From: Bdellovibrionales bacterium
GTDB lineage: Bacteria > Bdellovibrionota > UBA2428
Direction: 5' to 3'
Assembly: GCA_018266335.1 (NCBI GenBank)
Contig: JAFEAR010000043.1
Coordinates: forward strand, 11,107-75,106
Length of the DNA: 64,000 nucleotides
This document shows positions 1-7,054 of this stretch, in pieces (the first letter of the stretch is position 1; every line of letters starts with the position of its first letter). The translations under genes and the position numbers were made by a program. Under the pieces are notes generated by a model. The model did no database searches and was not told the origin of the DNA. It saw only the letters and a list, made by a program, of their open reading frames with translations.

Positions 1-676
1 CCACCAGCGGCGTAAGAAGCACCGAGCAGGCTAGGATGAGGTTGTAGCAAACAACGGTTAAGAATCCCGGCGACTGAGAAGCTTTTTCAATGTCGATCGC
101 GGCCGTGCTCCACAGCAGCGTTGCCAATACACTCCAGCAAATCTTCCACGCGCTTACTTCAAATAGCGCACGAAACAGCGCCGTAGTCGCTCCCGCCGTC
201 GCAGGCAGAATAAACATTGCGATCAGCAGCGGCGAGAAAACGTAAATCAGTACCCAAACAAACGCCACGCCTGCGTTTGCGATGTACACCGAGATGTACA
301 CGAGAAAAAACGTGATAAATGAAATCCCAACGATGGCGAGTTGTTTGATCGAACTCCAAGACCACGTTAACTCGTGAAGTTTTTGGGAGGTGCGTTCCAT
401 CACAAGGCTTATGTTATGGAGATCGCCCACAGTGTTCGCAAACGCATCGGTCACGTCGGCAATGGCATTGGTAATTTCAGGCAGAGCTACCAGGAGTAGC
501 GCTGCAACCAACGCCCTGATGATAAGCATCCCGAAGTCTGGGGTGCCACCCATGGGGATTTTGAAGTAGTCGCAAACGACCCCGATGAGAATCAGAACTG
601 TTGCCAATAAATAAAAGGCGTTTTGGAAAATGCCGTGGAGTGTAACGGCCTCTCTCTGGAGCCAGGATAAATCCAT
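1..676 (-). CDS. VirB6/TrbL-like T4SS inner-membrane protein (3' part outside window)
   Basis: The frame is open from an ATG at 676 to the window edge, giving at least 225 residues with no stop. It contains several long hydrophobic segments (around residues 20-35, 50-70, 120-150, 150-175 and near the edge), as in the polytopic VirB6/TrbL channel component that forms the inner-membrane platform of conjugative T4SS. It follows a TrbJ/VirB5-like gene by 19 bp, the usual trbJ-trbL order. A G-rich stretch about 10 nt before the ATG can serve as ribosome binding site. Family assignment is from topology and gene order, so VirB6 versus TrbL is not resolved. Confidence 0.7.
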   Translation of the reverse strand, partial: MDLSWLQREAVTLHGIFQNAFYLLATVLILIGVVCDYFKIPMGGTPDFGMLIIRALVAALLLVALPEITNAIADVTDAFANTVGDLHNISLVMERTSQKLHELTWSWSSIKQLAIVGISFITFFLVYISVYIANAGVAFVWVLIYVFSPLLIAMFILPATAGATTALFRALFEVSAWKICWSVLATLLWSTAAIDIEKASQSPGFLTVVCYNLILACSVLLTPLV

Positions 677-695
677 ATATTGCGGTACCCCCTAT

Positions 696-1385
696 TTAGA
701 ATCTTGGCACTTGGAAGGTTGGCTTGAGCGCCTGCATGGCACCGCCCAAGGCGTCCGAGGTGCCGAGCAGAAACCGGGTACTCTCTTTTTCCCTTCGATT
801 TTCGATAGCAAGGGACTGGGCCTGAAGCTTAAGTCCCGTCGCCTGAGTTCTTAGGGACTGATTCATTACCGTGAGAAGCACCCCGATTCCCTCAGCCGAA
901 AGTTTTGCCGCACCTCCGGGCGACACACTATGAGAGAAGTCTTTGATGCGATCCCCAATGTCATCGATTTTTCTGGTGTAGTCGTAGACTTGATTATTAA
1001 GCGAAATGGCTTCAGCTACACTTTGATCCGCATCCGTTTGTACGCGTGTATCTGCTGAGCTGGGCACGGATCCATACACCGTGGCAATACCCTGAAGAGC
1101 GCGGTTTACTTTATCCCAATCTTTGTAAATACCGGGGTCGATATTTGGATATACAGTTCGAATGAGTTGAAGGGAGTCATTGATGCCTCGGTTAATTTGC
1201 CGGATGAGATCGAGCTGACTTGAGGCACTATTAAGAAGACTACGAAGCTCAGTTAGCTGTTTAACGGCATTCGCCAAAATTTCGATCAGTACCGCGACGT
1301 CTCCGCCCCAAATATCGGCGTGCGCCGGACCACTTGAAATAAGAATGCCGCTAGCAAAAGTTAGCGCCTGTAAAAAACGTCTCAT
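696..1385 (-). CDS. TrbJ/VirB5-like periplasmic T4SS protein
   Basis: A 229-aa protein with a clear signal peptide (hydrophobic stretch to residue 23, cleavage after SGPAHA) and a long helical body with heptad-like regions. The segment around residues 150-190 (SPGGAAKLSAEG) matches the same segment in the C-terminal domain of the 993-aa fusion protein of the second T4SS at 45984-48965, so the two are homologous. TrbJ/VirB5 proteins are minor pilus components placed next to VirB4 and VirB6. Its ATG overlaps the stop of the upstream virB4 gene by 4 bp, which suggests translational coupling. Confidence 0.72.
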   Translation of the reverse strand: MRRFLQALTFASGILISSGPAHADIWGGDVAVLIEILANAVKQLTELRSLLNSASSQLDLIRQINRGINDSLQLIRTVYPNIDPGIYKDWDKVNRALQGIATVYGSVPSSADTRVQTDADQSVAEAISLNNQVYDYTRKIDDIGDRIKDFSHSVSPGGAAKLSAEGIGVLLTVMNQSLRTQATGLKLQAQSLAIENRREKESTRFLLGTSDALGGAMQALKPTFQVPRF

Positions 1386-3814
1386 TTCTCGCCTCCCTTG
1401 GATTTGCTCGTCTGTGAGCTTGCGGCGACACCGTTTGGAAAGTTTTGGGCGAGCCGTTGAAGCCGCTCGAAAGAACTCTCTCCAGGATATTCTTTTTCTG
1501 CGCGGTCAATTTCGGCGAGATCTTTTGGGTCGGTAGTTGCAATCCAGTACTCAAGCGGTGTGGACTCGATCACTGCGACCGTGTGGTTATCGTTGGCGAC
1601 GAGGAATGCTTCCGAGAAGAATCCCTTTTCTTGGCGCAGGCTTTTAACAAGAGCGACCTCGTTGTCGTTTAGCGAGAGTGTTTCTTGCAGCCGTCCGTAG
1701 TCAATCTGCCCTTGAGTTAGACACCACTTCACGGAGCAGTTGGGAAGAATCGCCGAGGCAATTTTAGATTTCGCGAAATCATCCATGTCTTGCGAGATCG
1801 CAATGGCCGAAGCGCGGTACTTTCGAAATGTGCGAAAAACCTCTTCGATGAACACAAGACCCGAGTCGTTTTTGAGAAGCCGCCAGCATTCATCAAAAAC
1901 AAGAAATTTCATTGTGGCCCGGTCACGAGCAACAACACGCCAAACGAAGTCAGTGATGATGAATAAGCAAACGGTTTGTAGATCTGGGTAAGATTCAAGG
2001 CCCTTCAAATCAAACGCCACGACGGATCTCGTCAGCTCAAGATTTGTTGGCCGGTCAATGAAGCGGCCGTAAGGGGTATCCCCGCACCACGGAGCAAGAA
2101 TTCGCGCGTAGCGGCGAATCTCGGCATCTGGGTGGGCAGCGAGAATGTCTTTTAGCGTACTGAGCCGTGGTTGTGCGGTGTTGTCATAGACGTGAGTAAT
2201 GGCATCTTCAATTTCGGCTCGGTGGAGTTTCGGCAAACGAAGCTCACCCTCCTCCTTGGTCATCAGCTCCACGAGCGTCACAATGAATTTGATTTTTTGA
2301 CTTGAGGGAGCGGTCTCACCGGACGCCAAGTCAAACGGATTAAACGAAAAGCCGCTTTCAACACCGAGTGCGACATACTGCCCATCGAGATTTTCGGAGA
2401 GCTTTTTGTAGGAGCCTCCGATATCCACAAAAAACACCTTTGGGTTGTCTTTTAGCATTTGGAGAAGCAGCAAATTCGTCATGAATGACTTTCCGGCGCC
2501 GCTACCGCCGGAGATGAGCTGGTTCGAGTTCGTCAGATTGCTGTCGAATGGATTGAAACTTAGAAGAGCCCCCTCGCGATTTCGCAGTAAAATGGCAGGC
2601 TCCTTGTGACCACGCCACGGAGCAAAAACGGGAATCAAATCCGAAAGATTCGAAGTTTTCATTCTGCGTTCACGTTCGCGGGACCGAGCGTTCGGAAGCG
2701 AAAGTTCTGAAAAAATGTCAAACGCGGCAAGCGTCTCGACCATGGCTTCGGCGCCGTTTAGATGACGGATCGCGAGAAGCGTTCTTGCCGTGTTTTCATC
2801 TAGGCGGGATTGATCCGTGTCCGATAGAACTACGGTAAGGCTTGTACGGTAGACTTTCTCCGAGCTACCGATCATTTCCTCTAGTAGCGACTCAAGGTCT
2901 TGGAGCTTGGCAATCGAATCGAGATCGCTCACACCAGCTTTTTTGCCCGTAACCATAGAGTGGGCTACGCGCCGACTCCGCTGCAGCTTTTCAATTTCTT
3001 GCGCTTGGTCGGGTACGTGAATAGATAGAAAGCATTTCGAGCCAAACGGCAGAGCATTTAAACTTGCGGCCATTCCCGAAACTGTTTGCTCGGGCGTGGA
3101 TTTAAGCGAGATCACGCGAAAGTGAGTTTCGCCGATTCGAAATCCTTTGGGAGTCACCTCAACGTCGGTCGAAATCAGGTCTGGGGCCACCTCATCAAAG
3201 TCGATTGTGGAAAGCGATACGACTCCGCTAGGGTTCCACATTCGGTAGCTGAGCGAGGCGACCTCGCGCGCGTCAAGGCGCCTGGGCGATAGGCCCAGGC
3301 GCGAGAGCTCGCCATCGATTTGAGTCTGTAGACGCTTTGTTTGCTCGATTTCTAGAGCAAGCTGCGTTTCGCTAAGCCGCACAAACTTTTTGGCCGAGGT
3401 AAAAATGGACTTTTTCGGTGTAGCCGAGCTTGGAGCCTTTCGAACAACTAGGTACATCCGGTGGACGGGCATAGCGCCTGTGCCATCGAGCTCCGACATG
3501 CAGTCTACCCTTGCCTGCGCGAGGTCTTGAACAAGGGAACTAGAGGCGCCACCTGCCCGATTCTTGAACTCGGAAAGCTTTTCGCTATTTCCTGACTCAA
3601 TGCTCTGAACGAACTGAAGATCAAGGTGTGGTGGTAGTCCATTCAGGAAAGAACCAATGCGGGATGTCCAGGTATTGATGGTGTCATCGGCGGACGACGA
3701 AATATCGGCTCCTATGAGTTCAAAGCTAAATCCTATGGATCCATCGCGGAAAATCGCGAAATCTTTTTCGAAACCCCAGAGTTCAATTTTTTCAACAAGC
3801 GCTCCTCTTTTCAT
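1382..3814 (-). CDS. virB4: VirB4/TrbE-family T4SS ATPase
   Basis: An 810-aa cytoplasmic ATPase that energises pilus assembly and substrate transfer. Walker A is GGSGAGKS near residue 435 and Walker B is FLVFDECW near residue 640, followed by conserved helicase-like blocks (SQDMDDF, FRTFRKYR). Length fits the VirB4 family (about 800 aa). It overlaps the virB3 stop upstream and the virB5 start downstream by 4 bp each, so virB3, virB4 and virB5 form a tightly coupled block. The N-terminal region of about 400 residues is the CagE/TrbE-type part. Confidence 0.92.
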   Translation of the reverse strand: MKRGALVEKIELWGFEKDFAIFRDGSIGFSFELIGADISSSADDTINTWTSRIGSFLNGLPPHLDLQFVQSIESGNSEKLSEFKNRAGGASSSLVQDLAQARVDCMSELDGTGAMPVHRMYLVVRKAPSSATPKKSIFTSAKKFVRLSETQLALEIEQTKRLQTQIDGELSRLGLSPRRLDAREVASLSYRMWNPSGVVSLSTIDFDEVAPDLISTDVEVTPKGFRIGETHFRVISLKSTPEQTVSGMAASLNALPFGSKCFLSIHVPDQAQEIEKLQRSRRVAHSMVTGKKAGVSDLDSIAKLQDLESLLEEMIGSSEKVYRTSLTVVLSDTDQSRLDENTARTLLAIRHLNGAEAMVETLAAFDIFSELSLPNARSRERERRMKTSNLSDLIPVFAPWRGHKEPAILLRNREGALLSFNPFDSNLTNSNQLISGGSGAGKSFMTNLLLLQMLKDNPKVFFVDIGGSYKKLSENLDGQYVALGVESGFSFNPFDLASGETAPSSQKIKFIVTLVELMTKEEGELRLPKLHRAEIEDAITHVYDNTAQPRLSTLKDILAAHPDAEIRRYARILAPWCGDTPYGRFIDRPTNLELTRSVVAFDLKGLESYPDLQTVCLFIITDFVWRVVARDRATMKFLVFDECWRLLKNDSGLVFIEEVFRTFRKYRASAIAISQDMDDFAKSKIASAILPNCSVKWCLTQGQIDYGRLQETLSLNDNEVALVKSLRQEKGFFSEAFLVANDNHTVAVIESTPLEYWIATTDPKDLAEIDRAEKEYPGESSFERLQRLAQNFPNGVAASSQTSKSKGGEK

Positions 3815-4155
3815 TTCGAGCCCCCCATGAAGTGGCGAGGTTTTAGGATGTCCGCAATAATACGGCGGTCCGACTTTCCACCGTCCGCAAACGCCTCATA
3901 GCGCTTTGGTTTCACATGAAATCGAATGAAGTGAACGAGGTAGTTGTCGGGCTTGCCGCGTTTTGACACCCAAAGCGTTGCCGCGAGTAGAAACGATGGA
4001 ATCCAAACTGTAACTGCGCGCATGTTGAGAGGCCCCGTCAATAAATTCAAAACTGAAATCAGCAAAAAAATTGCGAGCAAGTCGACAACCTCAAACCCTG
4101 CAATTTTAAGTTTTCGTTCAAGACATGGATTTGTTTTCGTCACACGTAAACTCAT
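3811..4155 (-). CDS. virB3: VirB3-like T4SS membrane protein
   Basis: A 114-aa protein with paired hydrophobic segments near residues 25-65 and a basic C-terminus, typical of VirB3, which partners VirB4 at the inner membrane. The start chosen is the ATG at 4155, which has GGAG about 10 nt upstream; a TTG five codons further up is possible. It overlaps virB4 by 4 bp. In the second T4SS of this window the equivalent domain is fused to the N-terminus of VirB4, which supports the assignment. Confidence 0.75.
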   Translation of the reverse strand: MSLRVTKTNPCLERKLKIAGFEVVDLLAIFLLISVLNLLTGPLNMRAVTVWIPSFLLAATLWVSKRGKPDNYLVHFIRFHVKPKRYEAFADGGKSDRRIIADILKPRHFMGGSK

Positions 4156-4205
4156 ATAGGCGTTCTCCAATCGTGACCTTGTTTGAGAAAATTAAGGGAT
4201 CCAAG

Positions 4206-4344
4206 AACAGGGAGAGCAGAGAGCGGTTAGTTGCGGCCCCGATAGCCAAGAAATGTTCGCTTGGACAAAAATGCGATGAGGAGGTGGGACGCATAATTGG
4301 TCCGGGGGGCTCTGAGCTGTTTGCGACTGTAGGCTCTCCCTGTT
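4206..4344 (-). repeat. 12-bp inverted repeat enclosing the virB2-virB3 intergenic region
   Basis: AACAGGGAGAGC at 4206-4217 is the exact inverse complement of GCTCTCCCTGTT at 4333-4344, with about 115 nt between. The interior has a smaller CCAAG/CTTGG stem. No convincing gene is present. On the minus strand it directly follows the pilin-like gene, so in mRNA it could fold and separate pilin expression from the rest of the operon, by stabilising upstream RNA or causing partial termination. That role is inference. Confidence 0.5.
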
Positions 4345-4369
4345 CGTTGGATTTTTCCTTAAGGGTTCG

Positions 4370-4747
4370 TCAGTTGACGACCCCCCGAATGAATTCAATG
4401 AGGCTAGGCGCTCCGAACCCAACTCCTGCCCCGATCAGCGCCAGAATTAGGTGGGAGCGTGCATTTTCACGACCCATTACAAAAGACAGTCCCGCGAAAA
4501 TAAGGCCAATAATGCCTCCAACGGGAAGTACAAAGTTGATGAGCTTTGACTGAATGGCCATCAAACTTGATTCGACAGAGGCATAAGCAAGCGTCGGAAT
4601 GGCGCCTGCGGCGAAGGCTAGTACCGGTGCGAGGCGCGAATGAAACACTTTGCCGACTTCGTCCGATTGAGTCTCTGTGGATTCAGCCGCCGCTGTGCTT
4701 TTTGAAGTCTGGCGCTTGAGTTTCTTTTTGATTTGTTTTGGTGCCAT
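4370..4747 (-). CDS. virB2: VirB2-like pilin
   Basis: A 125-aa protein with a long polar, Lys-rich leader (residues 1-40), a cleavage-like ALAYAS motif near residue 56 and two hydrophobic helices (about 70-87 and 95-117) joined by a short basic loop (GRENAR), as in VirB2/TrbC pilins. It lies upstream of virB3-virB4. The charged leader is longer than usual, as in some conjugative propilins. Assignment is from size, topology and position. Confidence 0.68.
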   Translation of the reverse strand: MAPKQIKKKLKRQTSKSTAAAESTETQSDEVGKVFHSRLAPVLAFAAGAIPTLAYASVESSLMAIQSKLINFVLPVGGIIGLIFAGLSFVMGRENARSHLILALIGAGVGFGAPSLIEFIRGVVN

Positions 4748-4757
4748 AGATGAACTC

Positions 4758-5063
4758 CTACTTTGTTTTTTGAACCGAGGATTGAATCTTCATTTGCAGA
4801 AGAATGGCCTCGATAGTTCTGATGTAATTTTTGAGCGTCGGGTTCTGCTCAAGTTCCATGTTTGAAATTGCGGCGATGAGCCTGCGAACTTCACGCTCAA
4901 GTGATCCAGTCATGCAGTGACGCTCCTTTCTTGCCTTTGTTAAAAGCCTCTGCGCCTCTCCAAAGGCGTGAACTAAAACGGCGTTACTCATAATCTCTTT
5001 GACCGATACGCACCCCATCAGCTCGCGAATCTCACTATGTAGACGCGAGAATTTATTTTTCAT
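4758..5063 (-). CDS. Small helical protein in T4SS operon (copy 2 of a pair)
   Basis: A 101-aa, mostly helical protein without membrane segments or signal peptide. I do not recognise a family. Its pattern (LM-x2-S/I-S-x-KE-x3-N-x2-L, then LI/LL-x-AIS) aligns loosely with the 111-aa product at 5269-5604, so the two look like distant paralogues. It lies 11 bp before the pilin gene in the same operon, which suggests a role in assembly or regulation of this T4SS, but nothing in the sequence fixes one. Confidence 0.55.
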   Translation of the reverse strand: MKNKFSRLHSEIRELMGCVSVKEIMSNAVLVHAFGEAQRLLTKARKERHCMTGSLEREVRRLIAAISNMELEQNPTLKNYIRTIEAILLQMKIQSSVQKTK

Positions 5064-5101
5064 AAATCGTTACCCCGCAGCGAAACCGTTGCCTTGCCTT
5101 G

Positions 5102-5254
5102 TTAGAAGTCCCCGCGCTCTATCCAGTGGTAGGGATGTTCGCTAGCCTTCTGTTGGTTCTGAGTGGCGCAGGCATCTGGCGTGGCACCATTCTGAGAGTT
5201 GCAGCTTGCGCAGGAGGCGACGACAAACGGGATTATAAGAAAGATGAATTTCAT
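5102..5254 (-). CDS. Small Cys-rich lipoprotein (VirB7-like position)
   Basis: A 50-aa product with a short hydrophobic signal ending in a lipobox-like VVASC at residue 15, a second close cysteine, then a polar tail ending RGDF. GGAGA lies 6 nt before the ATG at 5254. Small lipoproteins in conjugation operons often act as VirB7/TrbH-type outer-membrane core partners or entry-exclusion factors. It alternates with small helical genes on both sides. Confidence 0.6.
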   Translation of the reverse strand: MKFIFLIIPFVVASCASCNSQNGATPDACATQNQQKASEHPYHWIERGDF

Positions 5255-5268
5255 TTATTTCTCCAAAG

Positions 5269-5604
5269 TTATGCGCTGACTACGCCATGACTGCTGATTT
5301 TAAGATTCTCGACTAACAAGACATGCTTGCGCTGAGCCTGTCGTATGCAGTTCATTTTCTTTTGAATTTTTCGCGATTCAATTTCGAGTTCAACGTTGCT
5401 GTCGAATTCGTCGTCCGAAATGGCATTCAGCAAATTGCCAATATCGACAAGTATCGTGGTAATCAGTGGCGTTTTTCTTCCAAACGCACTTTTGACATCC
5501 CAGAACAGTTGCATGAGAGCCGGATTGGCGAGCTTTTCCTTGCGTGAAATCGTCGTCATTAAGTCCGTTAGGTCGTCTTCGAGTTCGAAAATCATTCTGG
5601 ACAT
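5269..5604 (-). CDS. Small helical protein in T4SS operon (copy 1 of a pair)
   Basis: A 111-aa soluble helical protein of unknown family. It resembles the 101-aa product at 4758-5063: an acidic N-terminus, a DLM-TTIS-KE block and a central LLNAIS block. GGAGA lies 8 nt before the ATG at 5604. The small lipoprotein gene at 5102 follows 14 bp downstream, so the lipoprotein and helical genes alternate as if a two-gene unit had been duplicated. Confidence 0.55.
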   Translation of the reverse strand: MSRMIFELEDDLTDLMTTISRKEKLANPALMQLFWDVKSAFGRKTPLITTILVDIGNLLNAISDDEFDSNVELEIESRKIQKKMNCIRQAQRKHVLLVENLKISSHGVVSA

Positions 5605-5617
5605 AAAAATTTCTCCG

Positions 5618-5755
5618 TTACCATTTCAGGTTCATTAAATAGAAAGTCGATGCATCACTCTCTGCAGCCGACGGTAGTCCCACGAACCCCAAGACACAGG
5701 CCGCGACAACAACGCATCCGCTGAGAAGGCACAAAAACAGAAGAGCTAGTTTCAT
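5618..5755 (-). CDS. Very small lipoprotein in T4SS operon
   Basis: A 45-aa product with a hydrophobic signal and lipobox LLSGC at residues 10-14, then a second hydrophobic stretch and a short tail. The ATG at 5755 follows the upstream stop codon directly (TAA then ATG), so translation is probably coupled. Of VirB7 size, but function is not determinable. The second hydrophobic stretch could make it a membrane peptide instead. Confidence 0.5.
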   Translation of the reverse strand: MKLALLFLCLLSGCVVVAACVLGFVGLPSAAESDASTFYLMNLKW

Positions 5756-5983
5756 TTAGAGGCATCCGTCTCGGCCGCCGCAATTTTGATTGCGCAGCAA
5801 AAGGGCGCGCTCCTTTTGCGCCTTGAAGTGCTGCTTGCTTTTTTCGTTGGCGATAAAAGTAGCCATCATCAGGTCGTGCTCGTCCCAAAAATTTCCAGGC
5901 GGAGCGACATCTTTGCTCTCACCAACGAGGGCGGTGCCGAGTAGATCAAGAATTTTTGGTAAACGGATTCCTAGAATTTGCAT
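5756..5983 (-). CDS. Hypothetical 75-aa protein in T4SS operon
   Basis: A 75-aa product with an amphipathic N-terminal helix (LPKILDLLGTALVG), a charged middle and a C-terminus ending CGGRDGCL. No family recognised. It is followed without a gap by the small lipoprotein gene at 5755. Co-orientation with the virB genes places it in the same transcript. Confidence 0.45.
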   Translation of the reverse strand: MQILGIRLPKILDLLGTALVGESKDVAPPGNFWDEHDLMMATFIANEKSKQHFKAQKERALLLRNQNCGGRDGCL

Positions 5984-6040
5984 AAAAATCTCCCTTGCTA
6001 TTAATTTTCTGTAGCTGACGTGATTTGTGATCGAGCTGCT

Positions 6041-6163
6041 CTATTCGTCCGGATCGTTGAGTGGCTGAGCAGAACCTTGCGGCGGCTCGAACTCAGCGAA
6101 CTCGAATTCTATCCCTGGCGTAAGCCAACCGATGAGACGCTCAAGGCAGTGACGAAGCATCAT
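6041..6163 (-). CDS. Hypothetical 40-aa peptide
   Basis: A 40-aa frame with an amphipathic N-terminus (HCLERLIGWL) and an acidic Pro-rich tail. A strong GAGGAGG ribosome binding site lies about 10 nt before the ATG at 6163. It overlaps the end of the zinc-ribbon gene by 23 bp. The good binding site is the main support; length alone would not justify the call. Confidence 0.4.
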   Translation of the reverse strand: MMLRHCLERLIGWLTPGIEFEFAEFEPPQGSAQPLNDPDE

Positions 6164-6473
6164 CGTGAACCGCCTCCTCAGTGAGTGCCTGTTCCGCATC
6201 TGGCGGCGCGGTAGGTGCCCTCAAATTTTTTGCTTTGCTTCGTCCGCGTCTTTTGCGCGGAACGTTCGTTTCATTCAATGCTTCGAGTTCCGCGTGTACA
6301 AAGACGCTGTTCCATCCACACGAATTGCAGAGCACTTCCTCGTCGATCTTCAAAATATTTCGGCTCCGACAATGCGGGCACTGGTCGAAAACTTCGGATG
6401 GCTTTTTGATTTTTTTCTTTGGCATGGTCGGATCCAGTTCGAGTGCCGTGGAGCATTCCAATTTCAGTTCCAT
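6141..6473 (-). CDS. Zinc-ribbon protein heading the T4SS operon
   Basis: A 110-aa protein with a CPHC-x10-CNSC zinc ribbon near residues 32-51, a basic stretch (PRKRRGRSKAK) and an acidic tail. Such small ribbons commonly bind nucleic acid or proteins. It is the most upstream gene of the minus-strand T4SS cluster, so a regulatory or DNA-processing role is plausible. The ATG at 6473 lies behind a GGGGGCTCTCTCAA leader that resembles the leader of the unrelated 55-aa gene at 27173. Confidence 0.55.
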   Translation of the reverse strand: MELKLECSTALELDPTMPKKKIKKPSEVFDQCPHCRSRNILKIDEEVLCNSCGWNSVFVHAELEALNETNVPRKRRGRSKAKNLRAPTAPPDAEQALTEEAVHDDASSLP

Positions 6474-6609
6474 TTGAGAGAGCCCCCTTTCTTGGTGTTG
6501 CCTCTTAACTTTATGAATGCACTCGTTGTGCCATGCGTCATAACGGCCTAAGATGATTCGGAATTTCAGAACTGAGGTGTTTCTGAAGAGGTACAAAAGT
6601 ACGGAAATC

Positions 6610-6796
6610 GTGCGAGATCTCGCACAGCCGGGGCCCGAAACAACGGGATTTTGGGAAGTTATTCTTTAAAATTATGGAGTTATAAAACGTGCGAGAGTTC
6701 GCACATCTGAAGCCCGCCAGGAGCCCGCCGAATAGACTATGTGTTTGAAAATGTTGGTATTTTTATAGCTAAAAGGCAGTGTGCGAGGACTCGTAT
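6610..6796. promoter_or_regulatory. Three GTGCGAG-type palindromic operator sites
   Basis: GTGCGAGATCTCGCAC at 6610-6625 is a perfect 16-bp palindrome. GTGCGAGAGTTCGCAC at 6689-6704 is the same site with a changed centre, and a third weaker copy (GTGCGAG then CTCGTAT) lies at 6781-6796. They fill the gene-free stretch 6474-6895 between the T4SS operon and the divergent peptide system, with roughly 80-90 bp spacing. A dimeric repressor controlling the T4SS operon is the simplest reading; no nearby gene is identified as that regulator. I see nothing else in the stretch except the promoter at 6859. Confidence 0.6.
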
Positions 6797-6858
6797 TCCA
6801 TTGAATTTATTTGAACTTTGAAGTCCGGGGTCGATAGTAAATGGAAAGAGGATTTAAT

Positions 6859-6886
6859 TTGACCCACCGCATTATTTCCGTAAAAT
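6859..6886 (+). promoter_or_regulatory. Sigma-70-type promoter of the peptide system
   Basis: TTGACC at 6859-6864 and TAAAAT at 6881-6886 are separated by 16 bp. The predicted start of transcription falls at about 6892-6894, only a few bases before the ATG at 6896, so the precursor mRNA may be leaderless. No other good promoter is visible before the precursor gene. Confidence 0.5.
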
Positions 6887-6895
6887 CCCGAGTCT

Positions 6896-7024
6896 ATGAA
6901 AAAACAAGGCAAGGAAGCTAAACGCATTTCCAAAAAGGTCGAAGTTCTTTCTACCGCCGCTGTTTATAAAGCTCTGCGTGCCCACATCAATCCGAAGTTC
7001 GGCGGGCGCGGGGGTTGCTGTTAA
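6896..7024 (+). CDS. Putative RiPP precursor peptide ending in Cys-Cys
   Basis: A 42-aa peptide: a Lys-rich helical leader (residues 1-34) followed by a short Gly-rich core (FGGRGGCC) and stop. A charged leader, small Gly/Cys core, and position 30 bp before a PqqC-like enzyme gene in the same direction are the usual signs of a ribosomally made, post-translationally modified peptide. The two terminal cysteines are the likely modification sites. There is no strong ribosome binding site, but the transcript may be leaderless. The stop codon is in frame with the next gene. Product chemistry cannot be told from sequence. Confidence 0.6.
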   Translation: MKKQGKEAKRISKKVEVLSTAAVYKALRAHINPKFGGRGGCC

Positions 7025-7054
7025 AGTTTTGAGTCTGACTGTAGACTTATTCGG

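Noticed and set aside
159..365. A 68-aa minus-strand frame
   Set aside because: It is a shifted frame within the VirB6/TrbL-like gene, which is open through the whole 1-676 stretch.
4206..4344. Retron-type msr/msd RNA, suggested by 12-bp inverted repeats about 140 bp apart
   Set aside because: No reverse transcriptase gene is nearby and the stretch lies inside a T4SS operon.
4171..4369. A short frame (about 58 aa) between virB2 and virB3
   Set aside because: It runs through the inverted repeat and into virB3 in another frame, with no ribosome binding site.
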